From NCBI RefSeq assembly GCF_000179595.2, contig NZ_JH556653.1, positions 732,532-796,531 of the forward strand: a DNA stretch of 64,000 nt. The letters run 5' to 3'. Under the pieces are notes generated by a model, which was given only the letters and a program-made list of their open reading frames with translations, ran no database searches and was not told where the DNA came from. A program made the position numbers and the translations under genes. Position 1 is the first letter of the stretch; each line of letters begins with the position of its first letter. Origin of the DNA: Acetivibrio cellulolyticus CD2 (lineage in GTDB: Bacteria; Bacillota; Clostridia; Acetivibrionales; Acetivibrionaceae). Shown here in pieces: positions 8,917 through 19,400 of the stretch.

Positions 8917-9783
8917 ATGAGATTATGTAATTGTAAAGAAGGCGAAAGCAGCCCTGATGTTGACGGATACTGTGAGAACTGTGGACTTCTGTGCAAACCT
9001 AAACTTAATAAAGTGCTTAAGGATAATTCCAGAAATCATTTTGAAATTTCAGCCACTCCAAATCTAGCTTTAGTAAGTAGTATAGGTTTAAATCATTGTG
9101 AAAATCAGGATTACGGTAATGTCCTTATTAAAGATGAAAATATCGTTATGGTAGTGTCTGACGGTGTTTCAGCTACAGAAGATGCATCTTACGCTTCAAC
9201 TACAGCAGTTAATACCGTCTGTGGTCTATTATTGGAATATACTCCTGATACTGACCCTAAGGAAGTTATGAGAAATGCCATAGAGACTGCTAATATCGAA
9301 ATTCAAAAAAAGCATAGTACTGAAGGCTTTTCTATAAGTGCTGAATGTACTGTTGTTGCTGCATTAGTTGTGAATAATACCGTTACTATAGGCTGGGTTG
9401 GAGACAGTAGAGCATATATGATATGTGACAAAGATATTAAACTTACAATTGATGATTCTTGGCTCGAAGAAACAGTAAGCGCTGGCAAAATGAGCTATAA
9501 GGAAGCTTTAGAAAATAAATTTGTTCACTGCATTACTCAATCATTAGGGACGAGTAACCAGGATGTTGATATTCATATAATTCAAACAGAGATTGAAAAG
9601 GGCCAGCTATTGCTTCTTTGCTCTGATGGTCTGTGGAATTGTTTTGAAAATGATAATAGTTTTATAGACCATGTTAATGAATACAACTTGGAAGATTTGT
9701 TAATTCTCTGCAATAGCTTTGTTGATAAAGCAAAACTGCTTGGCAGTAATGATGATATAACTGTGGCTATTTATAAATACTAA
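8917..9783 (+). CDS. PP2C-type Ser/Thr protein phosphatase with N-terminal zinc ribbon
   Basis: A 288-residue cytoplasmic protein. A Cys-rich N-terminal ribbon (CxC at 4-6, CxxC in GYCENCG at ~26-29) precedes a PPM/PP2C domain with all the main metal-binding motifs: NQDYG (~66), VVSDGVS (~81), GWVGDSRAY (~153), LLLCSDGLW (~231) and GSNDDITV (~277). It is expected to remove phosphates from Ser/Thr residues, most simply those added by the kinase encoded at 12764. It is the first gene of a same-strand run of five with short gaps. The ribosome binding site aaaggag lies 7 nt before the ATG. Confidence 0.92.
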   Translation: MRLCNCKEGESSPDVDGYCENCGLLCKPKLNKVLKDNSRNHFEISATPNLALVSSIGLNHCENQDYGNVLIKDENIVMVVSDGVSATEDASYASTTAVNTVCGLLLEYTPDTDPKEVMRNAIETANIEIQKKHSTEGFSISAECTVVAALVVNNTVTIGWVGDSRAYMICDKDIKLTIDDSWLEETVSAGKMSYKEALENKFVHCITQSLGTSNQDVDIHIIQTEIEKGQLLLLCSDGLWNCFENDNSFIDHVNEYNLEDLLILCNSFVDKAKLLGSNDDITVAIYKY

Positions 9784-9840
9784 TACCAGTTTTATCCCTT
9801 AGTAAATTGTTATATTACCTAATAGAATGGAGAAATAAAA

Positions 9841-11130
9841 ATGGATTTTAAAATGTCAAATTATTATAACCCTTACCTCCCTGTTATGTCTAGAAAAGTT
9901 GATGCCATAATCAGCATTGAAGCAAAAGAAAAAGAAGAAGCACTTGGTTTATCCGATAAACAACAAATTAAAGAAGCCATTATTTTTATTATAGATACCT
10001 CAGGGTCAATGGCAGGCGGTAAAATTGAAAATGCCATTAAAACTCTCCATACATGCATAGACTTGCTTGATGATTCCTGCCATTTCTGTATTCTCACATT
10101 TTCTGAAAGTACTACTACTATATTTCCTATGGAGAAATCAAGTATTGAGGCAAAAGAAAAAGCTCATATATTGGTTGCGGACATAAAAGTATACGGAGGA
10201 ACAAAATTGTCTGCTCCTTTAAATACAGCCTCATTGGTTTTTGCGGGGTATGATGACTATTTAAAAATTGCTTATTTCGTTACTGACGGTAATAACTCAC
10301 AGTCAGATATTAACAACCTTAACCTTGCTCTTAAAAGAAATAAGGGTAAATTCCACCTCAGCTGTTGGGGCCTCGGCACAGACTGGAATCCAAAAGAACT
10401 TAAAAGGATAGCAGATAATTTTGCCGGAACAGCAGAAGCTATAACAGCACCTGACGAAATGGCCTCAAAATTCCAGAAATCCCTTAGTGAACTTTTTTCA
10501 AAGTCAATTTTAAAAGCAACATTAAAACTTCAAGTCCCAAAAACCATTAGAATTAACAATATTAAGCAGATGAGCCCTGAAATACTTGATATTACTGAAT
10601 ATTTAAAAACGGTTGATGAAAAAAACTATGAAATATCTTTAGGGCCTTGGGGGCAAGAAATCAGAGACTATCATATTTCTTTTGAAGTTGAACCGCAAGA
10701 AGAAGGTGAAGAAATGCTGGTATGCAGGCCTAAAATTTCTTATATAACGGATAATGAAGAGAAAACATTTGATGGACAAAGAGTTGTTATTACATGGACC
10801 TCTCGAGTGGATTTATCTTCAAAAGAAAATGAAGAAGTAGAACATTTTAAAGGACAAGAAGAACTTTCTATAACAATTCGAAAAGGCTTGGATGCAAAAA
10901 ATATGGGAGATACAGAACAAGCAACGCTCTTGCTTGGCAAAGCATACAAACTCGCAAATGAATCAGGTAATGATGAAGCGACAATGAGGCTTAAGAAAGT
11001 AATTGAAGTGCTCGATGAATCGGAAGGCACAGTACGGCTTCGTTCGAGTGGTAAATTAGAAAACAAAGCGGCGGACTTGGAACTTGACCTTGGCGGTACC
11101 AGAACTGTCAGAAGGCGTATTGCCGAATAA
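9841..11130 (+). CDS. VWA-domain protein (TerY-like context)
   Basis: A 429-residue protein without a signal peptide or membrane segment. A von Willebrand factor A domain spans ~45-235: the metal-ion site is DTSGS at 52-56, with Thr in GGTKLS (~120) and Asp in VTDGNN completing the MIDAS. The C-terminal half is a beta-rich region (~240-330) followed by a helical tail (~340-410) and a basic end. VWA proteins next to PP2C and Ser/Thr kinase genes form the published 'TerY-P triad', where the VWA protein is thought to act as a scaffold; assignment to that class here is inference from order and domains. It starts 57 nt after the phosphatase gene. Confidence 0.88.
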   Translation: MDFKMSNYYNPYLPVMSRKVDAIISIEAKEKEEALGLSDKQQIKEAIIFIIDTSGSMAGGKIENAIKTLHTCIDLLDDSCHFCILTFSESTTTIFPMEKSSIEAKEKAHILVADIKVYGGTKLSAPLNTASLVFAGYDDYLKIAYFVTDGNNSQSDINNLNLALKRNKGKFHLSCWGLGTDWNPKELKRIADNFAGTAEAITAPDEMASKFQKSLSELFSKSILKATLKLQVPKTIRINNIKQMSPEILDITEYLKTVDEKNYEISLGPWGQEIRDYHISFEVEPQEEGEEMLVCRPKISYITDNEEKTFDGQRVVITWTSRVDLSSKENEEVEHFKGQEELSITIRKGLDAKNMGDTEQATLLLGKAYKLANESGNDEATMRLKKVIEVLDESEGTVRLRSSGKLENKAADLELDLGGTRTVRRRIAE

Positions 11131-11163
11131 ATTAAAGTGTAATATTAAGGAGAATAGTTTCTT

Positions 11164-11685
11164 ATGGCAGAAGAAATCATTGTTTGCCCGGAATGTGGAA
11201 TAGATAAAATTGAAAAATCTGAATTTTGTGAGGTTTGCAAATATAACTTTGTAATGGGTGAAGCTTACAAACCGGCAATTGGAACTCGTACAATATTAAG
11301 AAATACATTTAATAAGCATGAGGTTTATTTTAATATAGTTATCAACTATGATAAAGCACTTTGCGAAAAGGATTTGCTTAAAAAATTCCCTTTAAACGCA
11401 TCTCCAATAGTTGTTCCCTTAGATTTACAAGAGACTTTAATAGGCAGGAGTTCTACTGAACAAGGGATTTTTCCCCATATAAATATTAATGATCCTGGTG
11501 TTTCACATCGGCATCTAAAATTAATATATAATAAAGAAGGAAACCTCGAAGTTTTGGATTTAAATACTTTAAACGGAACAAAACTAAATAGCAATGACCT
11601 TGAACCAGGCGTAAATATTTCACTACAAGACCAAGATGAACTGATAATCGGCATTTGGACAAGAATAAAAATTCAAAAGGTCTAG
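11164..11685 (+). CDS. FHA-domain protein with N-terminal zinc ribbon
   Basis: A 173-residue protein. A four-Cys ribbon (CPEC at 8-11, CEVC at ~22-25) is followed by a linker and a complete forkhead-associated domain at ~85-170: IGR, GVSHRHL (SxxH) and LNGT, the residues that hold phosphothreonine. FHA proteins read out Thr phosphorylation. Next to a PknG-like kinase it occupies the place of GarA, the FHA substrate of mycobacterial PknG, although its N-terminal part is a zinc ribbon rather than the GarA phospho-tail. It is separated from the VWA gene by 33 nt. Confidence 0.9.
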   Translation: MAEEIIVCPECGIDKIEKSEFCEVCKYNFVMGEAYKPAIGTRTILRNTFNKHEVYFNIVINYDKALCEKDLLKKFPLNASPIVVPLDLQETLIGRSSTEQGIFPHININDPGVSHRHLKLIYNKEGNLEVLDLNTLNGTKLNSNDLEPGVNISLQDQDELIIGIWTRIKIQKV

Positions 11686-11775
11686 TGCTTTTTGACATTA
11701 ATTCTGTTACAGCGCACTCGAATTAATGGTTAATAGTATCTTTTTGAAACTGCTTGATAAGGAGTATTTCTTAGT

Positions 11776-12756
11776 ATGAAAAAGATTTTAGAAAACTGGC
11801 TTGATAAAATTTCTGTCACAGGCAAAAATATAATTGAATTAAAAAATTCAGATTCTTATAAAATGATTTCAGAAATGCTGAATTCTTGTGATACTCCATT
11901 TATAGGTATTACCAGGAATAAAGCCTTAAGTATTATTGAAGATATAGATATCCTTTTTATTAATTATTCCAATCTGACTGATTTAGTACATAGTATTGAA
12001 GCATTAAGTGAAAACCAGCACATTTTTAACAGTAACATGGAAAAAATAAAAGCTCTAATTGAGGGTGATTCTTTGACAATTACATCTAAAGCTGTTCCTG
12101 TCGAAGAACGCGGATTATTCGAAAATACATGTAATGAAATAAAAATAACACCGGAAAAAATGTTTGAGCACCTGGAATTTTCATTCAAAAATATTTGCAA
12201 CAATATAAAAATAATTGTCGATGCTGTAAGAAAAGCAGAAATTTTAAGCAATAAAACTAATGAACGCTACAAATCTCTTGAAAATAGAGCCAATATATTA
12301 AATTACCCAATATCGAAATTTGATTTCGATGGATTAATCCTCGAATTGAAAACGAACCCTTTAGATATACAAGCTGTAACAGATAAAATCAACCTGCTGT
12401 TTAGCAAATTTGAACTTGAATTATCTGATGCTTCGGATGAATATAATTATCTTGACTTGTTATTTAACAGTGTAGACAGTAAAATAAAAGAACTAAACAA
12501 TTTAACCTCAAAATCAAGACAAATAACTGGTGAAAATCTTGGGCAATTAGCCCTTAGCAAAACCTTGATAAAACCCTTAGACAATTCCCGTATGGAATTT
12601 ATAAATGCCTGGGTTTATGATTTAAAAAAATATTTTAAGCTTGGCAAATACAAACCTGTAAAAATCGGGCTTACAAAGTTAAATGAAGAATGTATATTGC
12701 TTTTGGGCAGTGAAAAGCGGATTTTTGATGATAATATAAGGGTGCTAAAAGGATGA
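11776..12756 (+). CDS. Unrecognised helical protein of the kinase cassette
   Basis: A 326-residue, mostly alpha-helical, soluble protein rich in Lys, Asn, Ile and Leu. It has no signal peptide, no membrane helix and no motif I recognise. Several amphipathic stretches (about 25-60, 85-110, 130-175, 255-320) could form coiled coils or a helical bundle. It starts from an ATG with AAGGAG 12 nt upstream and ends 7 nt before the kinase start, so it belongs to the same transcript. Its fixed place between the FHA and kinase genes suggests an adaptor or substrate of the phosphorylation system; this is inference. Confidence 0.75.
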   Translation: MKKILENWLDKISVTGKNIIELKNSDSYKMISEMLNSCDTPFIGITRNKALSIIEDIDILFINYSNLTDLVHSIEALSENQHIFNSNMEKIKALIEGDSLTITSKAVPVEERGLFENTCNEIKITPEKMFEHLEFSFKNICNNIKIIVDAVRKAEILSNKTNERYKSLENRANILNYPISKFDFDGLILELKTNPLDIQAVTDKINLLFSKFELELSDASDEYNYLDLLFNSVDSKIKELNNLTSKSRQITGENLGQLALSKTLIKPLDNSRMEFINAWVYDLKKYFKLGKYKPVKIGLTKLNEECILLLGSEKRIFDDNIRVLKG

Positions 12757-12763
12757 TAATTAT

Positions 12764-14941
12764 ATGATTAAATGTAAATTTAAAAATTGCTACGGTACAG
12801 TAATTGACGGGTTTTGTGATGAATGTGGAAGACCACAGTCGGATGAAGACAAAGTAATTAAGTTATCGGATGACAATCAAAACAATTCGCAAGTTTTTGC
12901 TTCTTCAAAGCCTTTAGTACCGGCATATACAAGAAAAATAAATCGCTCTATAGATAAAAATAATCCTCTCGGCTTAGGCTTAGTTAACATTTCTCCGCCC
13001 GAGCCTATAAGACCGTTGAGTTTGTTGATGAAAATGCCCTACTTACAGGAAAACAAGATATTTTGTCCCTGGTGTAAACATAAGATAACTGAAGCTTCTG
13101 GAACTTGCAAGACTTGTGGCAAATTATACGATTGTATGCCTTCATTAAAAACTGGCGATATTATTTTTGACAGATACGAAATCAAAGGCCCTGTAGCACT
13201 CGGTGGAATGGACTGGATATACTTAGCCTTTGATAAAATCCTTGAAAGATGGGTTATTATTAAAGGGCTGATTAATAAGTATGATGATAGTTCCGTAGAA
13301 ATAGCCCGCAATGAGCGTATTGTTTTAGGTGCAACAAACCATCCGAATATAGTAGAAATCTATGACTTCATAAATTATAATAATGAAGGTTTTATCGTAA
13401 TGGAGTTTTGCGGTGGAAAAAGTATAGGCACAATGCTAAAAGAAAATACTACAATTCCGGTCAAAGAAGCTATCTGCTATATAATAAGAATACTTCCCGC
13501 TTTTTCATATCTGCATTCAAGAGGTTTTGTATATTGTGATTTTAAACCTGATAATTGTATGGTTGAAGAGGATGTCAAGCTGGTTGATTTGGGAGGAGTA
13601 AGAAAAGTAGATGATAAGAATGCTGCAATATACGGAACCAGAGGCTTTATGGCTCCCGAAGCAGATCAACACCCTATTGAAGTTTCTGACTTATATTCGG
13701 TTGGAAGAACTCTTGCAGTTATGATTATGAAATTTGACTATCAAAAAAAATACGAATACTCATTGCCTGAACCAAAAGAGCAACAGATACTATCAGAAAA
13801 TAAGTCTTTGTATAAGTTCTTACTAAAAGCTACTAATAATGATCCAAATCTAAGATATCAAACAGCTGATGAAATGATTTCACAATTGAAAGGTATCTTA
13901 AGAGAAATCGTTTCATTAGAAAGTTATCCAAGGTATAGTAAAAGTGATTTCTTTACATATGATAAACTTATAGACGCTGATGAAACTGAAGGGATTGAAA
14001 AATTTAATGCAAAATATATCCCCTCGGTAAAAATTGATCTAAATGACAGCTCTGCTAAATTAATTACCGACATTTACAGTAACATTCCTGAAAACGACCC
14101 TCATTTGAGGCTTAAATCAATTATGAGCAGTCAGAAAGCCGATTCAGTTTCTGAATTACATCTTGAAAAGATGACCTTTGAGTTATTATTTAGGATATGT
14201 GAACTAAATATTGAAATTGGAAATCTTGATTTGGCTGAATCGCAAATTAAAGTTTTATCACATATTGATAAATATAATTGGAAAGTCAACTGGGTTCTCG
14301 GATTATTTTATATCAAAAATAATGACTTTAAATCCGCAATAGTTGAGTTTGAAAAAGTGGATAATGAGATCCCGGGTGAACTTGCTCCAAAGCTTGTTTT
14401 GGGTTATTGCTATGAAACAGAGCGGTACTTTCATTTGGCAAAGTCCTATTACGAGCATGTAGCAAAAGTTGATCCCAATTATACGACAGCATGTTTTGGT
14501 GCAGCACGCTGCGCAATAAGAGAAGGCCTCCAAAAGCTTGCAATTGAGTTGCTTGAATTGGTACCTAACAGCCATAGCATGTCAACTCTTGCAAATATAT
14601 CGATTATAAAAGTATTAATGTTGGATAAATCTAATATTGACCTTGATTCAATAAAAACAGCTCAAAAATGTTTTGATAATATCTTGGTCGAAAATGGATT
14701 GGTACATCTGGTAAAAGCCCAGTTTTTATCCGAAGTATTAGAACTTTTTAGAAATAACAAAATAAAAGAAAATCCTGGCTTTGTAATTGCAGGATATCGA
14801 TTAACTCTTGATAATATTAGAAAATGTGCTGAATACGAATATATGAAAGCTTCGGAATATGAAACTGATAAAGAAGAAAAACGTGTCTTAATCAGTCTTG
14901 CTAAAAAGTGCAATAATCATTTTTTGGGTGGTCTTTTTTAA
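12764..14941 (+). CDS. PknG-like Ser/Thr protein kinase (zinc ribbons, kinase, TPR)
   Basis: A 725-residue cytoplasmic kinase. Domains in order: zinc ribbon 1 (Cys4...CDEC at ~21-24), a linker, zinc ribbon 2 (CPWC ... CKTC at ~101-120), a kinase domain at ~130-390, and a TPR/helical C terminus at ~430-720. Kinase landmarks are the Gly-loop region ALGGMDW, Lys167 in VIIKG, catalytic Asp259 in YCDFKPDN, metal Asp275 in VDLGG and GTRGFMAPE. The FKPDN, VDLGG, YGTRGFMAPE and SVGRTL segments and the TPR stretch (PGELAPKLVLGYCYE) closely resemble mycobacterial PknG, which also has a Cys-metal domain before and TPRs after the kinase. The Cys-metal module in PknG is redox-sensitive; a similar role here is inference. 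Confidence 0.93.
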   Translation: MIKCKFKNCYGTVIDGFCDECGRPQSDEDKVIKLSDDNQNNSQVFASSKPLVPAYTRKINRSIDKNNPLGLGLVNISPPEPIRPLSLLMKMPYLQENKIFCPWCKHKITEASGTCKTCGKLYDCMPSLKTGDIIFDRYEIKGPVALGGMDWIYLAFDKILERWVIIKGLINKYDDSSVEIARNERIVLGATNHPNIVEIYDFINYNNEGFIVMEFCGGKSIGTMLKENTTIPVKEAICYIIRILPAFSYLHSRGFVYCDFKPDNCMVEEDVKLVDLGGVRKVDDKNAAIYGTRGFMAPEADQHPIEVSDLYSVGRTLAVMIMKFDYQKKYEYSLPEPKEQQILSENKSLYKFLLKATNNDPNLRYQTADEMISQLKGILREIVSLESYPRYSKSDFFTYDKLIDADETEGIEKFNAKYIPSVKIDLNDSSAKLITDIYSNIPENDPHLRLKSIMSSQKADSVSELHLEKMTFELLFRICELNIEIGNLDLAESQIKVLSHIDKYNWKVNWVLGLFYIKNNDFKSAIVEFEKVDNEIPGELAPKLVLGYCYETERYFHLAKSYYEHVAKVDPNYTTACFGAARCAIREGLQKLAIELLELVPNSHSMSTLANISIIKVLMLDKSNIDLDSIKTAQKCFDNILVENGLVHLVKAQFLSEVLELFRNNKIKENPGFVIAGYRLTLDNIRKCAEYEYMKASEYETDKEEKRVLISLAKKCNNHFLGGLF

Positions 14942-15026
14942 TGGATTATGTTATTGTGGTGTTGATACTATTATAAAGACTAGATTTTATTTCCAAAAAC
15001 GCAACTGAAAAGGTAGGTGCATTAAG

Positions 15027-16253
15027 ATGTTGAATAATAATATTATTAAATTACTATTAATTTTTGTAATGGTATTAAATTTAACTGCATGTAATAACGG
15101 AAAAAATTTAGGTAATAAGACTAAATCTAGTTCTGTTGAAATATGTGAGCAAACGGGAAAATTTCTGGTTTGTTTATCAATTGATGGATTATTGCAATGT
15201 TTGGATATTAGTAATCAAACCGTTTTGTGGAATCAAAAATTCTCGATTTATGGTAAGAATACTTCAAGTCATATTTGTGAAGATAAGTTGATTTTCGCAG
15301 TCGGGAATGAATTGATACATATAGACTTAAAAACTGGTAAAAAACTATGGAAATCGAGATTGGACGGTAGTATTAGTTGGATATTTGCGGATGATAATGA
15401 AAAATATATAGTAGTCAGTACAGAAAATGATTTGATTTGTTGTTTCGACAAAGAGAGTAATAAAAAATTGTGGTCAAAAAAGTATCGTAACGCAGCACTT
15501 TTAGAACCTGTTACATCAGGAGATTCTCTCATTTTCCAATGGCGTTTTAATGGTTCTAAGTATGTTCAGGGGGCAATTGAGCACAAGATTTACTCTGTAG
15601 ATATTACCAATGGTAATGAACTTTGGGCATATGAATCAAAGACAAGATTACTTCCTAGTCTTTTCACTTCTGAGAATAGTGTTATTTTTAGTGATGCAGA
15701 AGGTACAATTACATCTCTTAATAAAGATACAGGTAAAACTATTTGGACGTATGCTACAAACAAAGAGCAACGGGATTTATATTGTAATATGGCTCTTTTT
15801 GATAATACATTGGTTTTCTTTCACACCGAAGGTCAAGTGTACTTTTTAGACAAGAATACAGGAAGTAAAACTTACGATGAGACAACTAATAAGGCTATAA
15901 TTAAGATAAACATATATAATGACATTGCGATAATTGTATGTGATGATGGAACCATTAATTTTTATGACATTATAAATAAAAAGCCGTTAAATTCTTTAAG
16001 TACGGCCAGCAAATACTATAAATCAATAAAAATTAAGGATGATTTATTGTACGTGTTAGGAACTGATGGAAGTTTATATGCGTACGGAATTAATGATTAT
16101 AAAGAGGTTTGGAATTATAAAAGCAGAATAATTGAGTCAGAAATATTCATTTCAGGTAATCAAATAATATTTGTTTCTACAAAAACAGATCGATCTACTG
16201 AGTTTGTTATACTTGACCGGCTTACAGGAAAGGAGGTAAAAGTTATAAACTAA
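15027..16253 (+). CDS. PQQ-type beta-propeller lipoprotein
   Basis: A 408-residue protein with a lipoprotein signal (hydrophobic stretch ending LTAC, Cys at ~22). The body is made of PQQ_2-like blades marked by GKKLWKSRLDG, NKKLWSKKYRN, GNELWAYESK, GKTIWTYAT and KEVWNYKSR. Such propellers (as in BamB-like and sensor proteins) mediate binding; no enzyme motif is seen. It follows the kinase gene by 85 nt on the same strand with its own ribosome binding site, so it may be the extracytoplasmic partner of the signalling cassette or an independent gene. Confidence 0.85.
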   Translation: MLNNNIIKLLLIFVMVLNLTACNNGKNLGNKTKSSSVEICEQTGKFLVCLSIDGLLQCLDISNQTVLWNQKFSIYGKNTSSHICEDKLIFAVGNELIHIDLKTGKKLWKSRLDGSISWIFADDNEKYIVVSTENDLICCFDKESNKKLWSKKYRNAALLEPVTSGDSLIFQWRFNGSKYVQGAIEHKIYSVDITNGNELWAYESKTRLLPSLFTSENSVIFSDAEGTITSLNKDTGKTIWTYATNKEQRDLYCNMALFDNTLVFFHTEGQVYFLDKNTGSKTYDETTNKAIIKINIYNDIAIIVCDDGTINFYDIINKKPLNSLSTASKYYKSIKIKDDLLYVLGTDGSLYAYGINDYKEVWNYKSRIIESEIFISGNQIIFVSTKTDRSTEFVILDRLTGKEVKVIN

Positions 16254-16493
16254 AAAAAGTGCTTAGTCATTTTTTAAATAAACAAATGTAAGTTGGAAAT
16301 TAGATAACTATATATAACGTTGAAAAGTATTTACGTTGCAAATTTACCTCTTATTTTTATTCTAAGAGACGAAATAAATGTAAAAATTTTTTACGTACAG
16401 CTCATAGATAGTATGAAGCAATATTTATTTTAGATTTACTAACTTCAGTAATAAGGACTGGTGTTAGCATACAATTTGGGGGGAAAGTAAAAA

Positions 16494-19400
16494 ATGAGAA
16501 AGAAATACTCAGTACTAGTAATTTTAGTCTTTTTAATGCAAATCATATTTGCTGATGTCAGTTTTGCTGCGTCGGCACCAACTACTTTAAAAGTATCCGG
16601 TTGCTTAACTTACAAGTATAAAAATTCAATGTCAGGCTCAGAAAAAACAGCTCCATTAGAAAATTATACTGTGAAGTTATATGATCAGGATATTGGTCAC
16701 ACTCATTTGATGGGAACTACTAAAACCGATAGCAATGGAAATTTTATTTTCGGAGGGGTCAATGCGAATGATGGATGGCTTGCAGGGGGATTAGATCTAT
16801 ATTTTGTAGTTAAAGCCGAAGATGAGTTTTCATATGTTATGGAAGATGGACTTTTTAAAGATACTACAGAATTCAAGTCAAAACAGGTAGATAACATTAC
16901 AAAGGATTATAATTTTGGAAATGTTAATATAGGCCTAAATGGTGCATTTCATATAGTAAATACTATTCATAAAGCGGCAGATACATGGATTGATAGTAAG
17001 CCCAATTTTGGCTGCTATCCTCCGAAAATTAAAGTGATTTGGAGAAATGGTGAAGAGAATGGTGGAACACGCTGTGGAAAAGACACAATGTATGTTCAGG
17101 CAACTGCTTCGGACAGTGATCAATGGGATGCAAATGTAATCTTGCATGAATATGGACACTTTTTAATGCGTAATTTTGCAGAGTCTCCAAAAGGAACCGG
17201 GTTAACTCACGTAGGAAGCGGAATTTACAACAAGGGTCTGGCGTATTCAGAGGGGTGGGCAACATACTTCGGACAGTATGTCGATGGCTCACCTAATTAC
17301 AGTGATTCGAGTTCAAGTAGCGTACTATCAGGTGATATTGAGTTACCAAATCCTAATGTTCCAAATGAAGCCAATGAATATGCTAATTCTGCAACCTTGT
17401 GGGATATAACCGATTCGACTAATGAAGCTCATGATTCATTGACTGAAAGTTTTACATATATACAAAATTTGTTACACCAAAAAGTGTCATCTACAGGTAA
17501 ATACAATCAAGGTCTTTGTGACTTATGGAAAAATTGGTTTGCGAACGGATATGCAAAGGGAAAAGAATATGAAATATGGAAAATTTTCAATAACCATGGA
17601 ATGCAATTTGATAATGAGCCGCCTAAAGTATCATTTAAAAAACTCGTAAGTCCAAAGATTTCTGCTGATACTGAAGTCGAAGTAAATGCCTCAGATAATA
17701 TAAAGGTTGAAAAGATAGAGTTTTATGTCGATGGTGTTTTAAAATCAACTTGTAAAAACCCACCGTATAAATTTCTTATAAAGAAGAAAGATTTTTCTAA
17801 AGGAAAGCATATACTTCAAGCAAAGGCGTATGACCCTGCAGGTGCTTCTCAGACAACTACAAATAGTGGGTTTCAGATGGTAGAACCAGCGTCTGGCAAA
17901 ACTTCTGCAAAACCGATTTTGGGTGTGATAACTAATTTGGATTTTGTTACAAATACATTGGTACAGCAAATTAGACTGGCTTTTGGTGTTGCTTACCAGC
18001 CGTTTATAATAGATGATGGGGAAGATGCATTAGCTGTTACACAAAAAGGCTGGGATGATATTGGCAGTATTCTTACTGGAATGGGTAAAAGTTTTAGTCA
18101 AATAACTGACGAATCGCTGCTAACATATGATAACATTAAAAATTATGATTCTATTTTCTTAAACTGTAATTCATCTGCTTCTAGATATTCAACTGATGCA
18201 GCTTCGTCTATTAAGAAATTTGTAGAAGAAGGCGGAACAATATACGCATCAGATTATGCGTATGCTTATGTGAAAGAAGCATTTCCAGGATATTTATTAT
18301 TTCCGGATACTCCTACTATAGGAAGTGCTCAAAAGGTAAATGCAATAATTACTGATTTGGGAATGGCCAATTACATTGGAATGAATAATATAGAAATAAA
18401 TTATGATTTGGGTAGTTGGGTTGTGATTGACTCTGTAAGTTCGGAGGTTACAACTCATGTTAAGGGAAGTTATTATGATTATAGTAGTAACGACTTAAAG
18501 ACTGATAAACCTTTATTGGTTTCCTTTCCGTATGGTAAGGGCAAGGTTATCTATACTACTTTCCATAATGAAAGACAATTAGCAAGTGAAGTGACAAAAA
18601 TACTTGAATATCTTGTTCTTAAAGTTACACAAAACATTCCTGAAAGCAATGTTAATGATGTTTTGAATTCTTTTGATTATTCCATGTTCAGTACTATGTT
18701 TTCAACACTAGATCAAAATGAAGAATCTCAGATATTTAAATTTAGTTGCAAAGAAGGTCGTGACTATATCCTGACAATGGATAGTTATGGCGGATACTAT
18801 AATATTGATTTGTACAAACCTGATGGAAATTTATATGCTACAATTGAGAATCCTACTCTGTCAAATGGTATACAAATTATGAATCCTGAAGCCGGAGAAT
18901 GGGGATATAAGGTATCCGCTAAAGAAGTGTATTTTGAAGATACGCCTTTTGTAGTCGGAATCGGTGAAAAGTTAAGGGCTCCAAGTATTGCAAACCTATC
19001 AGAACAAACAAATAAAAAGTCTATTGATATAGAGGGTTCTTCTCCAGGATATGCAGGGATCGAATTGAAAGTGGAAAATGGTGAAAACTCTAGCGAGTAT
19101 AATACCAATGTCTATGATAGTAAGTTTATAATATCTGATGTATTGCTATCCGAGGGCAGAAATGAACTCACTGTAAGTGGGAGTGTATATAACACGAGTG
19201 TTAGCAATAGTGTATATGGTGATACAGCTTCAATAATACGTGAATATGTTATAAATTGTGATTTTACAAACCCTCAAATAATATTGGACAATGAATTTAC
19301 TGAAAATGTGTTTACTGACACTGTTGAGATATCAGGTTCTGTGTCTGAGGATTGTATTGTATCAATTAATGACGAAATTGCTGATATAACTTATGGCAAA

